From contig NC_057923.1 of the NCBI RefSeq assembly GCF_018873765.1, positions 7,328,413-7,392,412 of the forward strand: a DNA stretch of 64,000 nucleotides, given 5' to 3'. Source of the DNA: Telopea speciosissima (lineage: Eukaryota; Streptophyta; Magnoliopsida; Proteales; Proteaceae). Of this stretch, positions 1-13,036 are shown piece after piece. Under the pieces are notes generated by a model. The model ran no database searches, was not told the DNA's origin, and saw only the letters and a program-made list of their open reading frames with translations. Positions within the stretch are counted from its first letter, which is position 1; each line of letters starts with the position of its first letter. The position numbers and the translations under genes are program-made.

Positions 1-1400
1 TCGTGGGAGTCCTTCACTGTTATAAGGATTGAAGTCTGAAGTTTGAAGAGCCTTACAGCTTGAGGCACAGTATTCTTCAAGTTCTGATTTCTGTTTTGGT
101 TGTGTTCTAACAGCCATTGGTTCCTAGATTGGCTTTGGTTTTGCACTCTTTATGTCCCTACATTCCTTTCTATTCTACTGGTTGTTCTATCGTTATTTAT
201 TCGTTGTTCTGCAACATTCTTCTTCTGTTCTAAGTCTACTGTTGCTATACTAATCTATTCTGGTTTCAGGATTTCATGTCATTATTCTCGCCCATCCAGC
301 CATTGGATTGGCCTATTTTCTGACCCTATTTGCTTCTCTGTCCCCCCTACCTTCATCCAGAATTGGAGGGTCATCTGACCCATTGATGCAGATACATCAC
401 CAACAGAGGCTTATTTTAATGGGAATAAGTTTAGAGTTGGGTTATCTACATGTTGGGTCTTTGATCCATGGGTTTCCAATGTACTTTTTCACTTTAATGG
501 ACCTAAAGTATGGGTAATAAGGTTGCATACGGGATTAGCTGTTTCAATTCGCTAGTTTTATTTTTATGTAATTAGTGGTCATGTGACTTGGTTAAGTGGT
601 CATGTGACAACTTAAGTGGTCATGTGACTCAGTTTAGGTTACGTAGTAGGTTAAGGATTGAGTTAAGCCTTTCTTTTTTAGTGTAAGAGTCTATTTTTGA
701 GTCTTTTATATAAGGTTGTAAGAGGGGCAAGTATTGGACACGAATTTTTTATTAATGAAAAGTTTTTTGCTGCTCTTCTTTTCCATTGAAGATTTTTGTC
801 TTGTGTTTGATCAAGGCTAAAGGAATCGGTGTTTGATCCGATTGACACCTTGCGGTGGGAAGCCCAAGTAGTTCGAACTGGTTACTTGTTTTCTCCATTG
901 CTGTTACATTCAAGTTCTTGTTCAAGTTCTGGTTTCAAGAGTTGTTCTACATCAACAAAGAAATTCTGTTCAAATTTGTTCTTCAATAACCAAGTAAGTT
1001 GAACCTGAACCAAACCCTAACCACTCTCTTCTTCTCCTCTAGACCACCCATAACCTGCCCAGCATAACCTAACCATCAGAACACTACCGCCTCGACTGAG
1101 TGTCCTTCCAGACCTTTGGAAAACTCGATCCAACCTGGTCCTATTCTATCCACTCTAACCCTAGAATCTCCACTCATCTCTCTTTCCAAAACCTAACCCT
1201 AACTCAACCAACCTTGCTGCTGATTCTGTTCAGCAGCCTTAAACTGGTTAATTGTTAACGTGACTTTCACTGAAGACTTTCCTACATCAACTTACCTTAA
1301 CCCCAGACCCCACTAAACCCTAACCCTAAATTTGACATTTTCCATTAATTTAACCCTAACCGAATCTCCCTTTGAAGAACAGATCCTGGTTTTGGCTTGT
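1..1400 (+). other. LTR/leader-like retroelement sequence (tentative)
   Basis: No convincing coding region is seen. A TATA-like stretch near 706-715 is followed by a transcript-leader-like segment and a CT-rich stretch with several AACCCTAA motifs (about 1010-1360). This resembles the leader end of the long LTRs found at 42090-43342 in this window. No matching second LTR or primer-binding site is visible, so the call is tentative. The short ORFs here lack any recognisable domain. Confidence 0.3.
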
Positions 1401-3608
1401 AGTTGAATGATATTCAATGGGAGATATCATTGGTCTTAGAAGTTGCTAAATCCTATTTTACTAATGTTTTTATTTTCTGTTATATACTATTCCAGAAGAT
1501 CCAAACATTGGATCAGCTTGATATTTAGAGGGCTCAAACAATCTATGGAGAAGTCTAATCAACTCTAATTTCAGCCCCATCCAACCACTAGATTATGAGA
1601 TATCTTAACCTTCTATATTCTATCCTTTGTTTCTTTACTTGGATAACCATGATTCTATCCTGCAGTTATTAGTGTTCTCTAAACCTAGTTTTGATTACCT
1701 AGAACACATCACTCCCACTGCGATATCTATGGGGTGCCCACTTTGCCGCTGGCTGACTTTGCTGAATGGGGTTCGACAATATCCTGCCCTGTTATTCTTC
1801 ACTGCAGTAGTTATAAATATTGACTTTTTTTTTCTTAAATACAGTGGTTGACGGGCAATTTAGATCGTTCTTCTTTTGTTTCTTGGGGGTTGGGGTGTTA
1901 ATTTTAGGCCTTCGTGATGTAGGATGTAGTATCCCACAATGGATTTGCGTTTTTTAGGAGGTAAGTATATATCATTTGATTAATGAAAACAAAAGAGCAA
2001 CCTAAGTAGATTTGTTCTGTGAAGAGTAAAGCATAGCTGAGAGAGGACCTCTGTACCAATCGGGTTGGGCAGAGATAAAAAAAAAAGGTACTCTGGAGGG
2101 AAAAATAAACTCTTAGTACTAATGGAATTGTCAGAAAATAGGCTTAGGGGACTCAGAATTGGGTTATTTTTTAAGGACCGGAACCTTTCAAGGTGGAATG
2201 CAGTAATTTATTGAAGAAAGTTGTGATTTTGATCGTATTACAATGGTCATTAGAATCCCTCAACTTTACAAGGTGCAGACATGAATCTCTCAGGGAAAAA
2301 GCAGACAGCTGGGTCAATATTGGAGTTTTATTTAGGTTTTTTCGGAGTGATGATTGATGCTTGAGAAGGCAGGTTAGGAGTTTGTTTGGTTGTTGTTTGA
2401 TGGAGAAGTGGGTTGGTAGGCAGGTCATGGGGCTGAAATTGGATGGATATACATGTTGCAGGGCTGGTTAGGTGATGTTAACAGTGGCCAGATAATGAAA
2501 AAGGGAGGAGAAAGAAGAAGAAATAGAACCTGGGATTTACCTAATTGAAAGGTGATTCCCATGGCTGAAAGAGTGATGGAGAAGCATGAATTTGATTTTA
2601 TTGCTTGAAAATTGAGCTTGCATACAGGCTTATAGATACCTCTGTATGTACCTTCCCACAGTTTTTGGACTGTTCTGTTCATGCTGTATCTCAAAATCAA
2701 AGAGAGTGAAAATATGAACTAAGCTGTCACCAAGCTTATTAGCCCCAAATTTATTGAAAATAGATAAAAGGCCTGAATAACTTAAATTCCATTCATAAGT
2801 ACTAAATTTTCCTTTAAATTATGTTATTGCCCCACTGCACCCAAAGGCCGACTTCCAAGCTGTAACGACATTCTCTAATGACATGTGAATCAAGACCAGT
2901 GCTCTAACCCTGCACCCTAACTTAAAAATGTAATAACTCTCTAATGAATAATGCAAATCAGAACCTGCTCTGACCATTAGTTGTACTAAGGTACTACACC
3001 CTTGACCCTACTCAAGAACATGAAACCCAACTACCCAACCCTATTGGTCTAGATGTAGGCCCCATAAATCTTAAACTCCTGCTTCTATGGCTGTCCAGAT
3101 TCCCTCTATGGCTTTATCAGCTTTCGAACTTGACCTTCCAGCTTTGGGCAGGCATCAGCTAATTCTTTGGGTTTGGTTGCCCTTTGTTTGCATCTTTCCT
3201 GGTCATCTCTGGGCGAAAAGTCAATATTTATCTGCCTTTTGGAGAAGAAGTGTTTTTGTTTTTAATTTTCCAGTACCGAGGAAGGTGGAGGGAGGGGAGT
3301 CTGGTGCATTAGGATCTTCTATTAAGCAATACTGCTTGTAAAGGTCGAACGTTCTCTTTCAAAATACATGCTGAAGATAGAAACATATAGAGGTAAAAAA
3401 GTGAATTTATAACATGGACAACATAATTTGATGAAGGATTATATGCTGTAATTGTTATTACCGCTTCATTAGTAACTATTGTCAATCCTCGGAGGTCAAG
3501 ATTCAATAGTATCAATAGTAATTTCTTGTAATCATTTTAGTTTGTTTAGACTGGTGGTTTGGAAAAGCCTCCCTCCCTATCACAACCTTGAGGTATTGTC
3601 CCCCATTC
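1401..3608. other. No gene recognised
   Basis: AT-rich sequence with short ORFs only, none with recognisable domains or matching splice sites. Nothing can be supported beyond unclassified intergenic DNA. Confidence 0.4.
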
Positions 3609-5504
3609 TGCTGATCCCAAAACCAAATCCCTGGATTGCAATTCTGAAAATTGTTTATCTTTCAACTTCATAGGCTCTTCCACAATACTTTTTTGTTCTC
3701 TTTCTGGATGGATATATGAAGGTTATCCAATGGTGCAACCTGGACACTATGACCATGCTTATGAGGTGTTTAGATCTGGACATCTCAGTGACTAGGCACA
3801 CTGATCATTTCAAGGTTCAGAATCATAAGGATGGCACTGGTATAAACTCTGCATCTGTCTCTGGAACATATGGCAGCATCATCTACACTGTCAAATTCAA
3901 ACTTTTTCATCATAGAAATTGATGGTCTTTGAGTTATGCTTATTGTCTAAGAATTCATTCATGGAGAGGTTGAGGTTCACAAGATCGATTTCAAGAAGCA
4001 GCCACCACATACTCACAAAGAAAAAGGCTTATGCTGCCACATCCAAATATTTTCTCTATCCCTGATTCTGTGGAATCTGATCAGTGTTGTGTGTGTATGA
4101 TCTTGTCAGTTGCACTTTGTAGAGGAGTTTTTTTCTTTTTTTTTTGGGGGGGGGGGGGGGGGAGGAAAACTACTGGATTTTTTTTAGGGTGTTTGTTAGA
4201 AACATTGAGATGAAACTAAAAAGCCGTAGCAAGAGAGATGTAGGAAGTGTTAACTATTAAGTTCTGGTCCGCCTTTACACAAGCTTGCTTTTTGGGTAAT
4301 TTATCCTGATCTCATAGCTTTGCATCAGAAACACATCCAAGAGATCTATAACTCAATGTCAACTCTTCAGCAACATTAGCAAATAGAAGTTAGCATCTCT
4401 CAGCTTGTTCTTTTTCCACTCCACCCCCTGTCCTTGTGAGAAGGGATATTGGTGCATGTTGATGTGGATATACAAACCTTGTTTGAGTTAATGATTTGAT
4501 TTGTCTCTAAATGTTGGTGTTTGTGAAATGGACAACAAAGGCCGATATTTAAAATTCCCGGACCTCAAGTATCAATTGGTATGGCAACAACCGCCACCTA
4601 GTGAGCCACTGATGTTGTTTAAAGAAACAGATTCCGCTACTATAACATCCTTTAGACTTCAGATTACTGTGTCAGGTGTTGTTTCTGTGTGTTCAAATGC
4701 TGGGAGGCTTTAAGCTGGAGACTGGTTTGATCCTTGAATGAAGAAGTGATCGTGCAGCACATGCTTGTATCATTCAAACCCAGGTATGGTGGTAGTTTGT
4801 ATTGTAAGTTTTATGCAAAGATCAATTTGTTTGTAGATATTAAGGTGTAAACAAGCACGACCTAAGTCTAACCTTATCATTAGATTGATGCCACCCTGCT
4901 GTAAGAAGAAAAAGGTGTTTCTTTTGGATTTCTCATTGTGTGAAGCCATCACAAAGTTCTGGGTTGTTAAGCATGGGACGAAGTACTTCTGTTTGCGGAA
5001 TTGGTGAATTTCTATTCCTGTATGGCAGGTTCTACCCTGCACCCTCAACATAATTTCATCCCCAACCTTGAGTGAAGTCACAGGATTGCTGGTTTTTGTA
5101 TATTCATTTCCTGCAGAAAAGGTATGGGAATCCAGCCTTCAAGGAGTAAGCAAAGGTAGAATAAACAGAGGAAAATTTTCTTTTGCAGTTATAATGAACT
5201 TAGGATTGGACAGACTAGGCCAACCATATCCATCTTCTGTATAAGGATGCTGTAGATGGTTTCATAATCCGAATTTCTTTTTTTTTTTTTTTTTTGTCGG
5301 GTTTGTTCCGCCCACTGAACTAACCCAAGTTGATCTGATTGAGAATCTCATATCTAAGACATACCATCAGAGGCTATGTCTTGATTGAACCTCAACCTAA
5401 CCTAGCCAGTTTGTGTTGCACCTCTCACCAGGGTAGTAGTTTATCTATGGCATAGCCAGCAAAATGTAGACCAATGGCCTGCGGGGAGAGGTTGTAATTG
5501 TACC
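3609..5504 (+). repeat. Copy 1 of a degenerate triplicated block
   Basis: From about 3609 the sequence matches 12470-14976 for most of its length, with small indels; the match ends where a hAT-like element starts at 5505. It contains a G homopolymer (4145-4161) and two short open stretches, 3716-3922 and 4501-4713, whose counterparts are in copy 2. The first has a run with W-C-N-L-D and HKDG motifs; the second has a run with PDLKYQLVWQQPPP. I recognise neither family. It may be a decayed gene fragment or a non-coding locus. Copy 1 lacks the 460-bp solo LTR present in copy 2. Confidence 0.65.
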
Positions 5505-6406
5505 TAAGGATGTCAAAACCTAGCCTGAACTGATAAGACCGATCGAAACCGACCGAAAAAACCCGGATTGAACTGAACCGATCCTTATTGGATTGGATTT
5601 GGATTGGTTTATGACGGGATCGACTGAAAACCAGACCATAGCAAACCGATTGATATCCAAACCGAAAACCGAACCGGATGAAACTGATAAAAAATATTGA
5701 ATATAAGGTTATGAATAGGTGAATTGATTATCCATTGACTTCAATATTAATGAGAAAATTTCTGGTTGTAAGGGGAATTGCTAAAAATCAAAGAGAGCTT
5801 ATGAATAGGAAAATTGATTTGTAACAAGACTTCCATTGATCTCCTTGTTCACTATATTAGTTGGATAGTAAATTAATGATTTGATAGTAGGGTTGATTTA
5901 GTGATTTCAATATTAGTTATCTTTCTCATTCACTAGTTATTCATTGATTTCAAAATTAGTTATCTTCTCTTTACAATTAATGATAAATAATTTTATGATT
6001 TGTAGCAATGATTTCGCTACAAACTCTATTTGTCCGTTGATTTCAATATTAGTTATCTTCCCCTTATAATTTATTCTCTTTGTTTAGTTTTCCTCCTATT
6101 CATGGTTGTTTGCTTGTTTGACTTGGGGAAGGTGAATTAAAGTGTTTTTATCGAATATTTCCTCAATACAAGTTATGAATGTAAGATTTCATTGTGGTTC
6201 AAACCCGAGGAAAAAAAAAAAACAATCTAAACTGATATTAACCCGGTATTGGATAACCGAAATAATTCGAAACCGCATTGGATCGAAATTGAAACCGACC
6301 AAAAATCGAAGTTTCTTAATGATTTGGTTTTGGTCTCACTCATTCCGAGACTGAAACCGATTCAGCCTGATCGAAATTGGGCCGAACCGACCGTTTGATA
6401 CCCCTA
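5505..6406. mobile_element. hAT-like non-autonomous DNA element, about 0.9 kb
   Basis: The left end reads TAAGGATGTCAAAAC and the right end, reverse-complemented, TAGGGGTATCAAAC, giving an imperfect terminal inverted repeat. Subterminal regions on both sides are rich in CGAAACCGA and GAACCGA motifs in opposite orientation. No transposase ORF is present. A clean 8-bp target duplication is not visible, so exact ends are uncertain. Ends of this kind are typical of plant hAT-derived elements; the superfamily is inferred from the termini. Confidence 0.6.
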
Positions 6407-7559
6407 GGTGAATCTACACAATGTCTATGTGTATTAGCATCTCCTAGTATGAACTTCCACGCAGGGCACACATACTATTTCTAACATGGATGGAAGATGA
6501 GAAATACGAAGGCAGTGTTTGGTATGCATTCTTAGAATGTGTTATGGTCATATAATGCATTCTAAAACGACAGAATCGTTGTTTGGTACATATTCTCATT
6601 TTAAATTCCTAGAATGGAAACAAGAACGGACCTCGTTCTGGAATGCACAAAAAACATATTCTGCGTTCTCGCTATGGATTATCCATCTTCTTCAAAGTTC
6701 GAACAGTCTCTGCAGCTCAAAACAATTATGCCTTTCCTCTGCCTTCTTTGTCTGCCTAATAAAAAACAAGATGAGTTCTGTTCGGTCTAAACCATGAACT
6801 CACACAGCTCACAGATGTGGAGAAGCTCAGCCAAGAAACGGAGACAGAGTGCTTTGTACTACAAAGTAAACTCCAAATCCAGTTGAGGAGAAGTTGGAAT
6901 AAAGAGTAGGACGAGATCAGCCAAGAACTCTCACAGATTTTGTCATAGCCCACTCCTTGTAACCCAGGAGATGTGACTAGGATGCTTACCATCATCCTAC
7001 TCAGCCTACTACGATCACTGACATGGTACCTTAACGTTACAGTCACACTCAAGACAATCATAATAATCAACGACGGTGGAAGAAAAAAACATATAGTAAT
7101 ACTGATTCTCTCAGCTGGGAAACTAAGTGTGATAGAATATTACATATCTCAAGTTTATTCTTGATCCAACAGTTAACCATATCGTAAATAATAGTTACAT
7201 CAAATGGTTAAACTCATTAGAAATCATAAATGGAGGACATCACGTCCTCGATCACAATACATCGTAAGCACAGTCGTAGCATTCGCAACCAGCATCGTGT
7301 CCCTTGGGTTTTGGTGTCCTCTCGTCTCCATCATACTCTGTCACAGAGGAGAAATTGTCCACGGTACATGACACTACTGAATCTGCATCACAATCTAAAA
7401 GGGAGTATCCACGTGGAGTGAGCTTCACTAAGCTCAATCAGGGGATGGGGGCATGCAAGCATACACATATAGTCCATGATACGGTGCATGAATTCAATTT
7501 TATTAATATCCACCTAACAACAAAACTAAGTCAAGGGTAATAGTACTACTGCAATACAA
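6407..7559. other. No gene recognised; MITE-like motif
   Basis: A stretch at about 6510-6640 has the GTGTTTGGTATGCATTCT motif that recurs at 59852-60140, suggesting a small DNA-transposon relic. The remainder is unclassified and the ORFs lack domains. Confidence 0.35.
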
Positions 7560-8185
7560 TAGGCAGTACCCTTGATCCCAAAATGTGCCTCGGTCACCTA
7601 GCGATACTACCCTAGTTGTAGAGTGAGCCTGCCAGTCCCGGAATGTGTCTCGGTCACCCAGCAAACCCCTGATAGTTAACCTGGCACCATGGTCTCGGAA
7701 CAACATCGGACCTACCATGGTGGATTATCCAACAAGTAACCCCTGTTGGCAAGGGTTGTAGCACAAGGTCAATTGTCCTATCCACATGTGTACATGCCAT
7801 GACAATATATCACATATATGCTATATATATAGACTTGAGGCCGGCGATCACAGTACCGGAATACCCTCGGCCACACTGTCCTCCCGTTTCTTTGAGTATA
7901 TACATACACATACAATTGAGTATGGCGAATACGGTACCGGAACAAACCTTGGCTACACCGCAACCCATTTCCAAGCCTAATATATCAGATATTTCTATTA
8001 CAATAGTAAGGAATTTAAATACAGTTAGTATGATGAATACGATACGAAAACAGACCTCAGCTACACCGCAACCCATTTCCAAGCCTCTGTCTAATGCAAC
8101 ATGTATGTAACGCAATTAGCATGACGATCACGGTACTGGAACATCCTCGGCCACACCGTATCCAATTTCCCAAACACAATATACA
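7560..8185. repeat. Degenerate tandem repeat, units about 90-110 bp
   Basis: A motif of the form GATCACGGTACCGGAAC followed by CTCGGCCACACCG recurs in degraded form near 7847, 7924, 8034 and 8124. The 7924 and 8034 copies share a following segment that ends CCATTTCCAAGCC. Two further partial matches lie near 7575 and 7640. Overlapping ORFs on both strands are by-products of the repeat. It may be part of an old LTR, but no element boundaries were found. Confidence 0.6.
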
Positions 8186-8678
8186 ACCAAGATATAAATC
8201 GATTAAAACATACATAGTGAAGTTATAAAATTGAAACATGCATAGTGAGGTTATGAAATTAAAGTATGCATGGTTAAGATTATCGAACAGAATGATGGAT
8301 TTCATGTGTGTATCACACAATATTTATGAATTTGAAACTCTATAGAAATTAAGTCAAACCACACCCACTCACCTTATCTCAAGACTTGGCGATTCAATTC
8401 CAAAATCAAAGCCTGAGCGACTCCTCAATAGACCTCACCAGGTTGATTGTATCTTACTTAATTGCGTTTAAAAAGTGTTAGATCAAATGTTGGAAGAATG
8501 CCTAAAGAATTCCCAGAAGGGCAGAGTATGAATCAACTGTTGGAACCCACCAGCAAATGTCACTGGTTGATCAATGATTGACTGGTGGATCATTGGTTGA
8601 TCAACCGGTGGCAGAAATAGAAGCTCTATTTTTTTTTAATTAAAATTTAGGGGTAAAATCGTCCGATTCAAACTGGAT

Positions 8679-9297
8679 AAAGGGTGTCAATTGGTTTGGT
8701 TCCATGTCTTGATGGTGTGATCCAAAACCGAACCGAGAACCGACTTGGTTCTGGAAGTGAAAATCGAAACCGAACCCACTCGGTTTGATTCGATTACGGT
8801 TCTAATTCGATTTTCCAATAGGGGTCTAATTTGGTTCTCCAATACGGTTCCAATTCAGTTCTCCTATACAATTCTTTTCTGCTAGGCTGACAATTGTTGT
8901 TGCTTTGTTGTTTTCTCAAGAAACCCCATTTGTATAAATAAAATGCTCACAAAACCTTAAAGGAATCAAAAATTTTAATAAATAAAGTAAGAAAAACACA
9001 TCAAAATTATAGTTCCAAAAGGAAAGCCAACACCATAAAAATAATATAAAAAAAAGATATAGGGTTTTGGATTCAAGTGTGGTACTCGATTTGGTTTCGA
9101 TTCAAACCGATGATTTTTTAAGTGAAATCGAAACCGAACCGAACCAAATTAAAAATGACAATTTTTTAAGTGAAACTGAAATCGAACCGAACCAAACCGA
9201 ATTAAATGCTCATATATCAGAACCGAAACCAAACCAAATTTATTCAATTCGGTTTGATTAATTCGGCTCGGTTTCGGTTTGGCTTTGACATCCTTAA
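8679..9297. mobile_element. hAT-like non-autonomous element with 8-bp target duplication
   Basis: The left end AAAGGGTGTCAATTGG and the reverse complement of the right end, TAAGGATGTCAAAGCC, form an imperfect terminal inverted repeat. Flanks AACTGGAT (8671-8678) and ATCTGGAT (9298-9305) match at 7 of 8 bases, the duplication length expected of hAT transposition. Interior arms are rich in GAACCGAAACC-type motifs in opposite orientation. No transposase is encoded; the 64-codon ORF inside is a by-product of the repeats. Confidence 0.7.
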
Positions 9298-9502
9298 ATC
9301 TGGATCAATATCGTATCGATATCAGCCATACCAAAATTGGACGTTTTCTTTTATTTTATTCTAATGTGGCATGAGTACTAATAAACTTTGGGGATTAAGT
9401 AAATCTTTTCAAAATGAAAAATAGTAGATGTAAAACAAATTTAAAACCTCCTTATCTTGTAATTTTCGTTCTTATCTAATGGATCTAAGTAATTTTCCCT
9501 TA

Positions 9503-9695
9503 GGCTCTGTTTGTTTCAACGTAAAATTTTACTTGAAAATTTTTCTACGATAAATTTTACATGTTGAAAAATTTTTCAATGTTTGTTTCCATCAAAAAAC
9601 AAACATTGGAAAACTTTTATACCTATAAAATTTTATAATCAAATTTTTTGAAGTAAATTTTCAAGGTAAATTTTTACGCGAAAACAAACAGAGCC
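9503..9695. mobile_element. MITE with perfect 14-bp terminal inverted repeats
   Basis: GGCTCTGTTTGTTT at 9503-9516 is the exact inverse of the terminal AAACAAACAGAGCC at 9682-9695. The 193-bp interior is AT-rich and largely self-complementary (AAAATTTT-rich arms). No clear target duplication was found, so the superfamily (hAT or PIF/Harbinger) stays open. Confidence 0.75.
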
Positions 9696-9986
9696 CCTTT
9701 TATTTTATTATATATACTAAAAACCAGCTCCCAAGGGGATAAAAGAGAAAATTAAAGGACAAAAGTCTAAAAAAGTTACAGAGACTGAGGAGGTCCAAGC
9801 AAATGCGATATATTCCCCGCATTTTATTTTGTTATATTTATTAAAATTTCAGGAAATGCAAAACAAGAACAACTAATTAGCTGCATTCCCCCCCATTGTA
9901 CAACTCTAGACAATCATGATCCGATGGCTAACATTACCCTCCTCATTCCTCCACAAATGCCTGTCGTAGCGCACGATTAAACTACT

Positions 9987-10794
9987 CTACATGGAAACAG
10001 CAGCAGCAGAGGAGGAGGAGGAGATGGAACTGGAAACGTCGTTGAGATTGGAATTGCAGAGATTGAAACCAAACCAAACTCCATTGGGAATGAAGGTGTT
10101 GTAATTGAAGGAAACCTTAGAAGCTCCGTACACCTTCACTGTCTCCGGCTTCCAACCATCATAACCGGATCTTAGCAGATAGAGATAACAAATCTGATAG
10201 GTACATGGCCCTCTTATCTGAAACGTATCCGTCGAGCAGTGCTCGAAAATCCGAGACGATGGGTCGTCCAACCTTGGGACATAAACCTAATCCACCAGAT
10301 GATTTAGATCAGCTTTCCTTTTAAGAATATGGAATTTCACCCACCATTAAATAATTTGAAGAGAACAAACACATTATAAAAGTTTGAAGAAGAACTGATC
10401 ATCGATACAGACCTGGTTACCGTAAGCATCGCCGAATGAGAGGCTGATTCTGTCTCGGGTGAATCTTACTGATGAGCAGCTCGTTTTTATGGTCACCGTG
10501 TATGAACAGGTGCTCCTCCCGGTCTGACTACTCTGGAGACAGTCCCAGAAAGAAAGGGGAAACAAAAAATGGGGAAAATTAAGTTGAATAACAGAATAAT
10601 ACCAATTTGGTTCTTTTTCTTCTTCTTAAACATTAAACTAAAGAAATAGGAAGAAATTTTAAGCGTACCTGGGTTGTCTGGGTGTTTTGGATCTTGAAAG
10701 ATCTGAACTCCTGAGGTTGTCGATTGATTATGGATTCGGCACTTGAGACAACGAAGAATAAAAGGACGAAGAGGAGAATGGCCGGATTGAACAT
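9987..10794 (-). CDS. ATS3-like: ATS3-like PLAT/LH2-domain protein (embryo-specific protein 3 family)
   Basis: Three exons on the minus strand: 10669-10794, 10413-10532 and 9987-10286, all phase 0 with GT-AG introns, giving 181 aa. Residues 1-20 form a hydrophobic signal peptide (starting MFNPAILLF), so the product is probably secreted or enters the endomembrane system. The rest is the plant PLAT domain: SCSYTV-type start with paired cysteines (CSYTVTIKTSC), the FGDAYGNQVYVPRLDD stretch joined across intron 2, then CSTDTFQIRGPCTYQICYLYL, SGYDGWKPE and NTFIPNGVWFGFNLC. These are hallmarks of the ATS3/PLAT-stress family, linked in Arabidopsis to embryos and stress; the biochemical role is not established. 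The C-terminal tail is a low-complexity run of Ser and Ala. The length is normal and no disabling change is seen. Splice sites were assigned by eye, but the protein joins smoothly at both borders. Confidence 0.92.
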
Positions 10795-10870
10795 TTTTCA
10801 CAAGGTGGAGGAGGTGTTTGAGAAAATGGGAAAGTGAGAGAGATTGAGAGTTGATCCGAGACAGGTGGGC

Positions 10871-10879
10871 CTTTTATGC
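10871..10879 (-). promoter_or_regulatory. Possible TATA element of the ATS3-like gene
   Basis: On the minus strand CATAAAAGG lies about 80 bp upstream of the ATG. A CT-rich leader (CTCTCTCACTTTCCC) follows between it and the start codon. Spacing and composition fit a plant core promoter. Confidence 0.45.
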
Positions 10880-11630
10880 TCTCACGTTCTCTCTCTGTCT
10901 CTTTCTAAGGTCAAAATTGGAAAGGAACGAGGCTGAGGAAGCTGAAGGTCCTGAGTTCGACTCCGTCTCTCATTCTTGGAGCCACCGTCTGAATGGAAAC
11001 TTTCTCTTGAGTGAACATAGGACCCTAATATGTCTCGACTCATAGTGTTGCAGGGTCGTGCACAAACCTTAGAGGGCTTAGTCAGCCAAAGAGGTCCAAG
11101 TCCTCTTGCTTCATATTAGACTTGGATGAGGATACTTCATTACCAAGGAAAAAAATTTCTTCTGTTTACTTAATATATCTTTTGGGTACGACTTTTGTTT
11201 GCTTATTTAATTTGCGAGAAAAAGTTGGTTTATCACTTGGTTTTATTTATTGAGGTACTGACAAAAAGGTATCTAGGATGGCATTTTTTTTTAGGGGTAT
11301 CAAAATGGAGCAAGAATCGAAAACTGTAACCGTACCACATTATTTACAATCGAACCAAATCAGACGGTAAGGAAATGATCCGATTCTGATTTCATAGGTT
11401 CTCTATCCAATGTGATTTGATTTAAAATTGAAAAACCAAATAAGTACCGTTTGCACCGGATGATCATATATACTTTTGTTTTAGTAGTACTAACTACAAG
11501 TTGCTCATGACTTCACAATTTTCGCATTGATGGGTGAGATATATTGGTTTTACCAAAAAACAAAAAAGGGTGAGATATATTGGTGGTTTCTGTATGGAGA
11601 TAAATAACGGAGAGGGTTCTTTGAGCAAGC

Positions 11631-11753
11631 ACTCTACACCTTCTCACAGTGATTATTTTAAGGGAAGGGTGTACCCGACTCTAAGCCTAAGGTGTACCCT
11701 GCAACTTCGCTCATGGATTATTAAAAAAATAATGTGAGAGGTGTAGAGTACCC
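11631..11753. mobile_element. Foldback MITE (copy 2 of the block)
   Basis: ACTCTACACCTTCTCACA at the left pairs with TGTGAGAGGTGTAGAGT near the right end, with AT-rich inner arms. Flanks TTGAGCAAG and TTGACCAAG match at 8 of 9 bases, hinting at a MULE-like 9-bp target duplication. The allelic copy in block 3 is at 15279-15399, so it inserted before the block duplicated. Confidence 0.6.
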
Positions 11754-12576
11754 TGTTTGACCAAGTACTCTTTTTTTTTTGTCTTTCAGGGAGAAGAGGT
11801 TAAACAGTTCCTGATTGAATTTGGTACAGGTGTACCCAGGAAGATTCTTTATTTCTTTGGCTACTCCAGTGTGCTTGGTCCTGTCCTAATGGTGCTGGTA
11901 AAATTCCTTCTGTTGACCCCTTAAACCATTTTCTTTGGTATAGATTTGGAACTTAATATGCAATTATGTAATTAACTTCTAAGAGTGCTTCTACCTCTGG
12001 GTAGACTTCAAATCATTGGGCTCATGTCAACATTAAAATTTTCTTGCTTTTGTATATTGTGCTGCAATACCTTGCTCAGCAAAGCATTGACAAGAAGAGA
12101 GCAATGAGCAATCCCTTATGCTCTGCCTAAACATAAGCTACAGACACTTTTGAGAAGTTTTATTTTCACCCCTTCCCACTCTTTAAATTTCAAGCTCAAA
12201 CAATTTGGGTAAAAATTAAAACTGTCATATTAATCTGACCTGATCCATTATCCAAACATAAAACAGTTTCAAGTCATAATAATCTTGGAATCACAAGTAT
12301 CTCTTAACTGACTACTGAAAATTTGCAATGGAGTGCCAAAACAGTACCTAAAAAATTAAATTATGGAAAAACATAGAAGTGCCTAAACAAGGAGGAACCT
12401 TGGAAGTTATATCCACACATGTAAAGGTAGTCCATGGCTTTGAAAGATCTTGACCATCACTTAAAGATAATCCAAACCCCTGGATTTCAATTCTGAAAAT
12501 TGTTTATCTCTCAACTTCATAGGAGCTCTTCCACAATACTTTTTTGCTCTGTTTCTGGATGGATATATGAAGGTTA

Positions 12577-13036
12577 TGTTGTTGGTGAAGAATGATTTGG
12601 TCTAGAAAGTGCGGTTGAGACCTTCGGAGGGCCGTTTTGGCCTCGAAACGACCTCAAAATGCCAAAAAATGGCGGGGCTCCATGCCTAAGGCTGGAGTTG
12701 TGTTGGGCTCGTCGAGATCTTCGAAATGAGTATTTTTTTAACCATATGTTATGTTTTGGTCCGACTCAGGTTTTTTGGCATTTTTGGGCTGGGGGCATTT
12801 GTGTACTTTCTGGGGTTAGGGTTTTCCTATATATTTGTTTTTATCTCTTTGAGATAGGGTTATGAGGGTTTTGTAACATTTCAGAGAAATAGTGAAACCT
12901 GTTCTACTGCTCGGCCGTGGACGTAGCTTCCATTTTGGAGGTGAACCACGTAAATCTCTATGTTGTGCGTTGTATGTGCTCTCTCTATTTTTCGTTTTCT
13001 TCTGCAAATCACCATGCTGGCGTTGTTTTCTTAACA
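12577..13036 (+). mobile_element. Solo LTR, 460 bp, target duplication GGTTA
   Basis: The insertion starts TGTTGTTGG and ends CTTAACA, and is flanked by GGTTA at 12572-12576 and 13037-13041. Copy 1 of the block (about 3720) has the uninterrupted site. A TATATATTTG element near 12830 and a following leader-like stretch fit an LTR promoter; the plus orientation is inferred from it. No internal domain or second LTR exists, so this is a solo LTR left by LTR-LTR recombination. Confidence 0.85.

Noticed and set aside
1000-1370. Interstitial telomere repeat (AACCCTAA motifs)
   Set aside because: Motifs are scattered and not in tandem. The same pattern occurs in the LTRs at 42090 and 44890, so a retroelement leader is likelier.
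7778-8320. Overlapping ORFs of about 60-100 codons on both strands
   Set aside because: They follow the tandem repeat in several frames at once and encode no recognisable domain.
10920-11000. Possible tRNA (GAGTTCGACTCC motif)
   Set aside because: Only the T-loop-like motif is present; no acceptor stem or anticodon arm can be formed around it.
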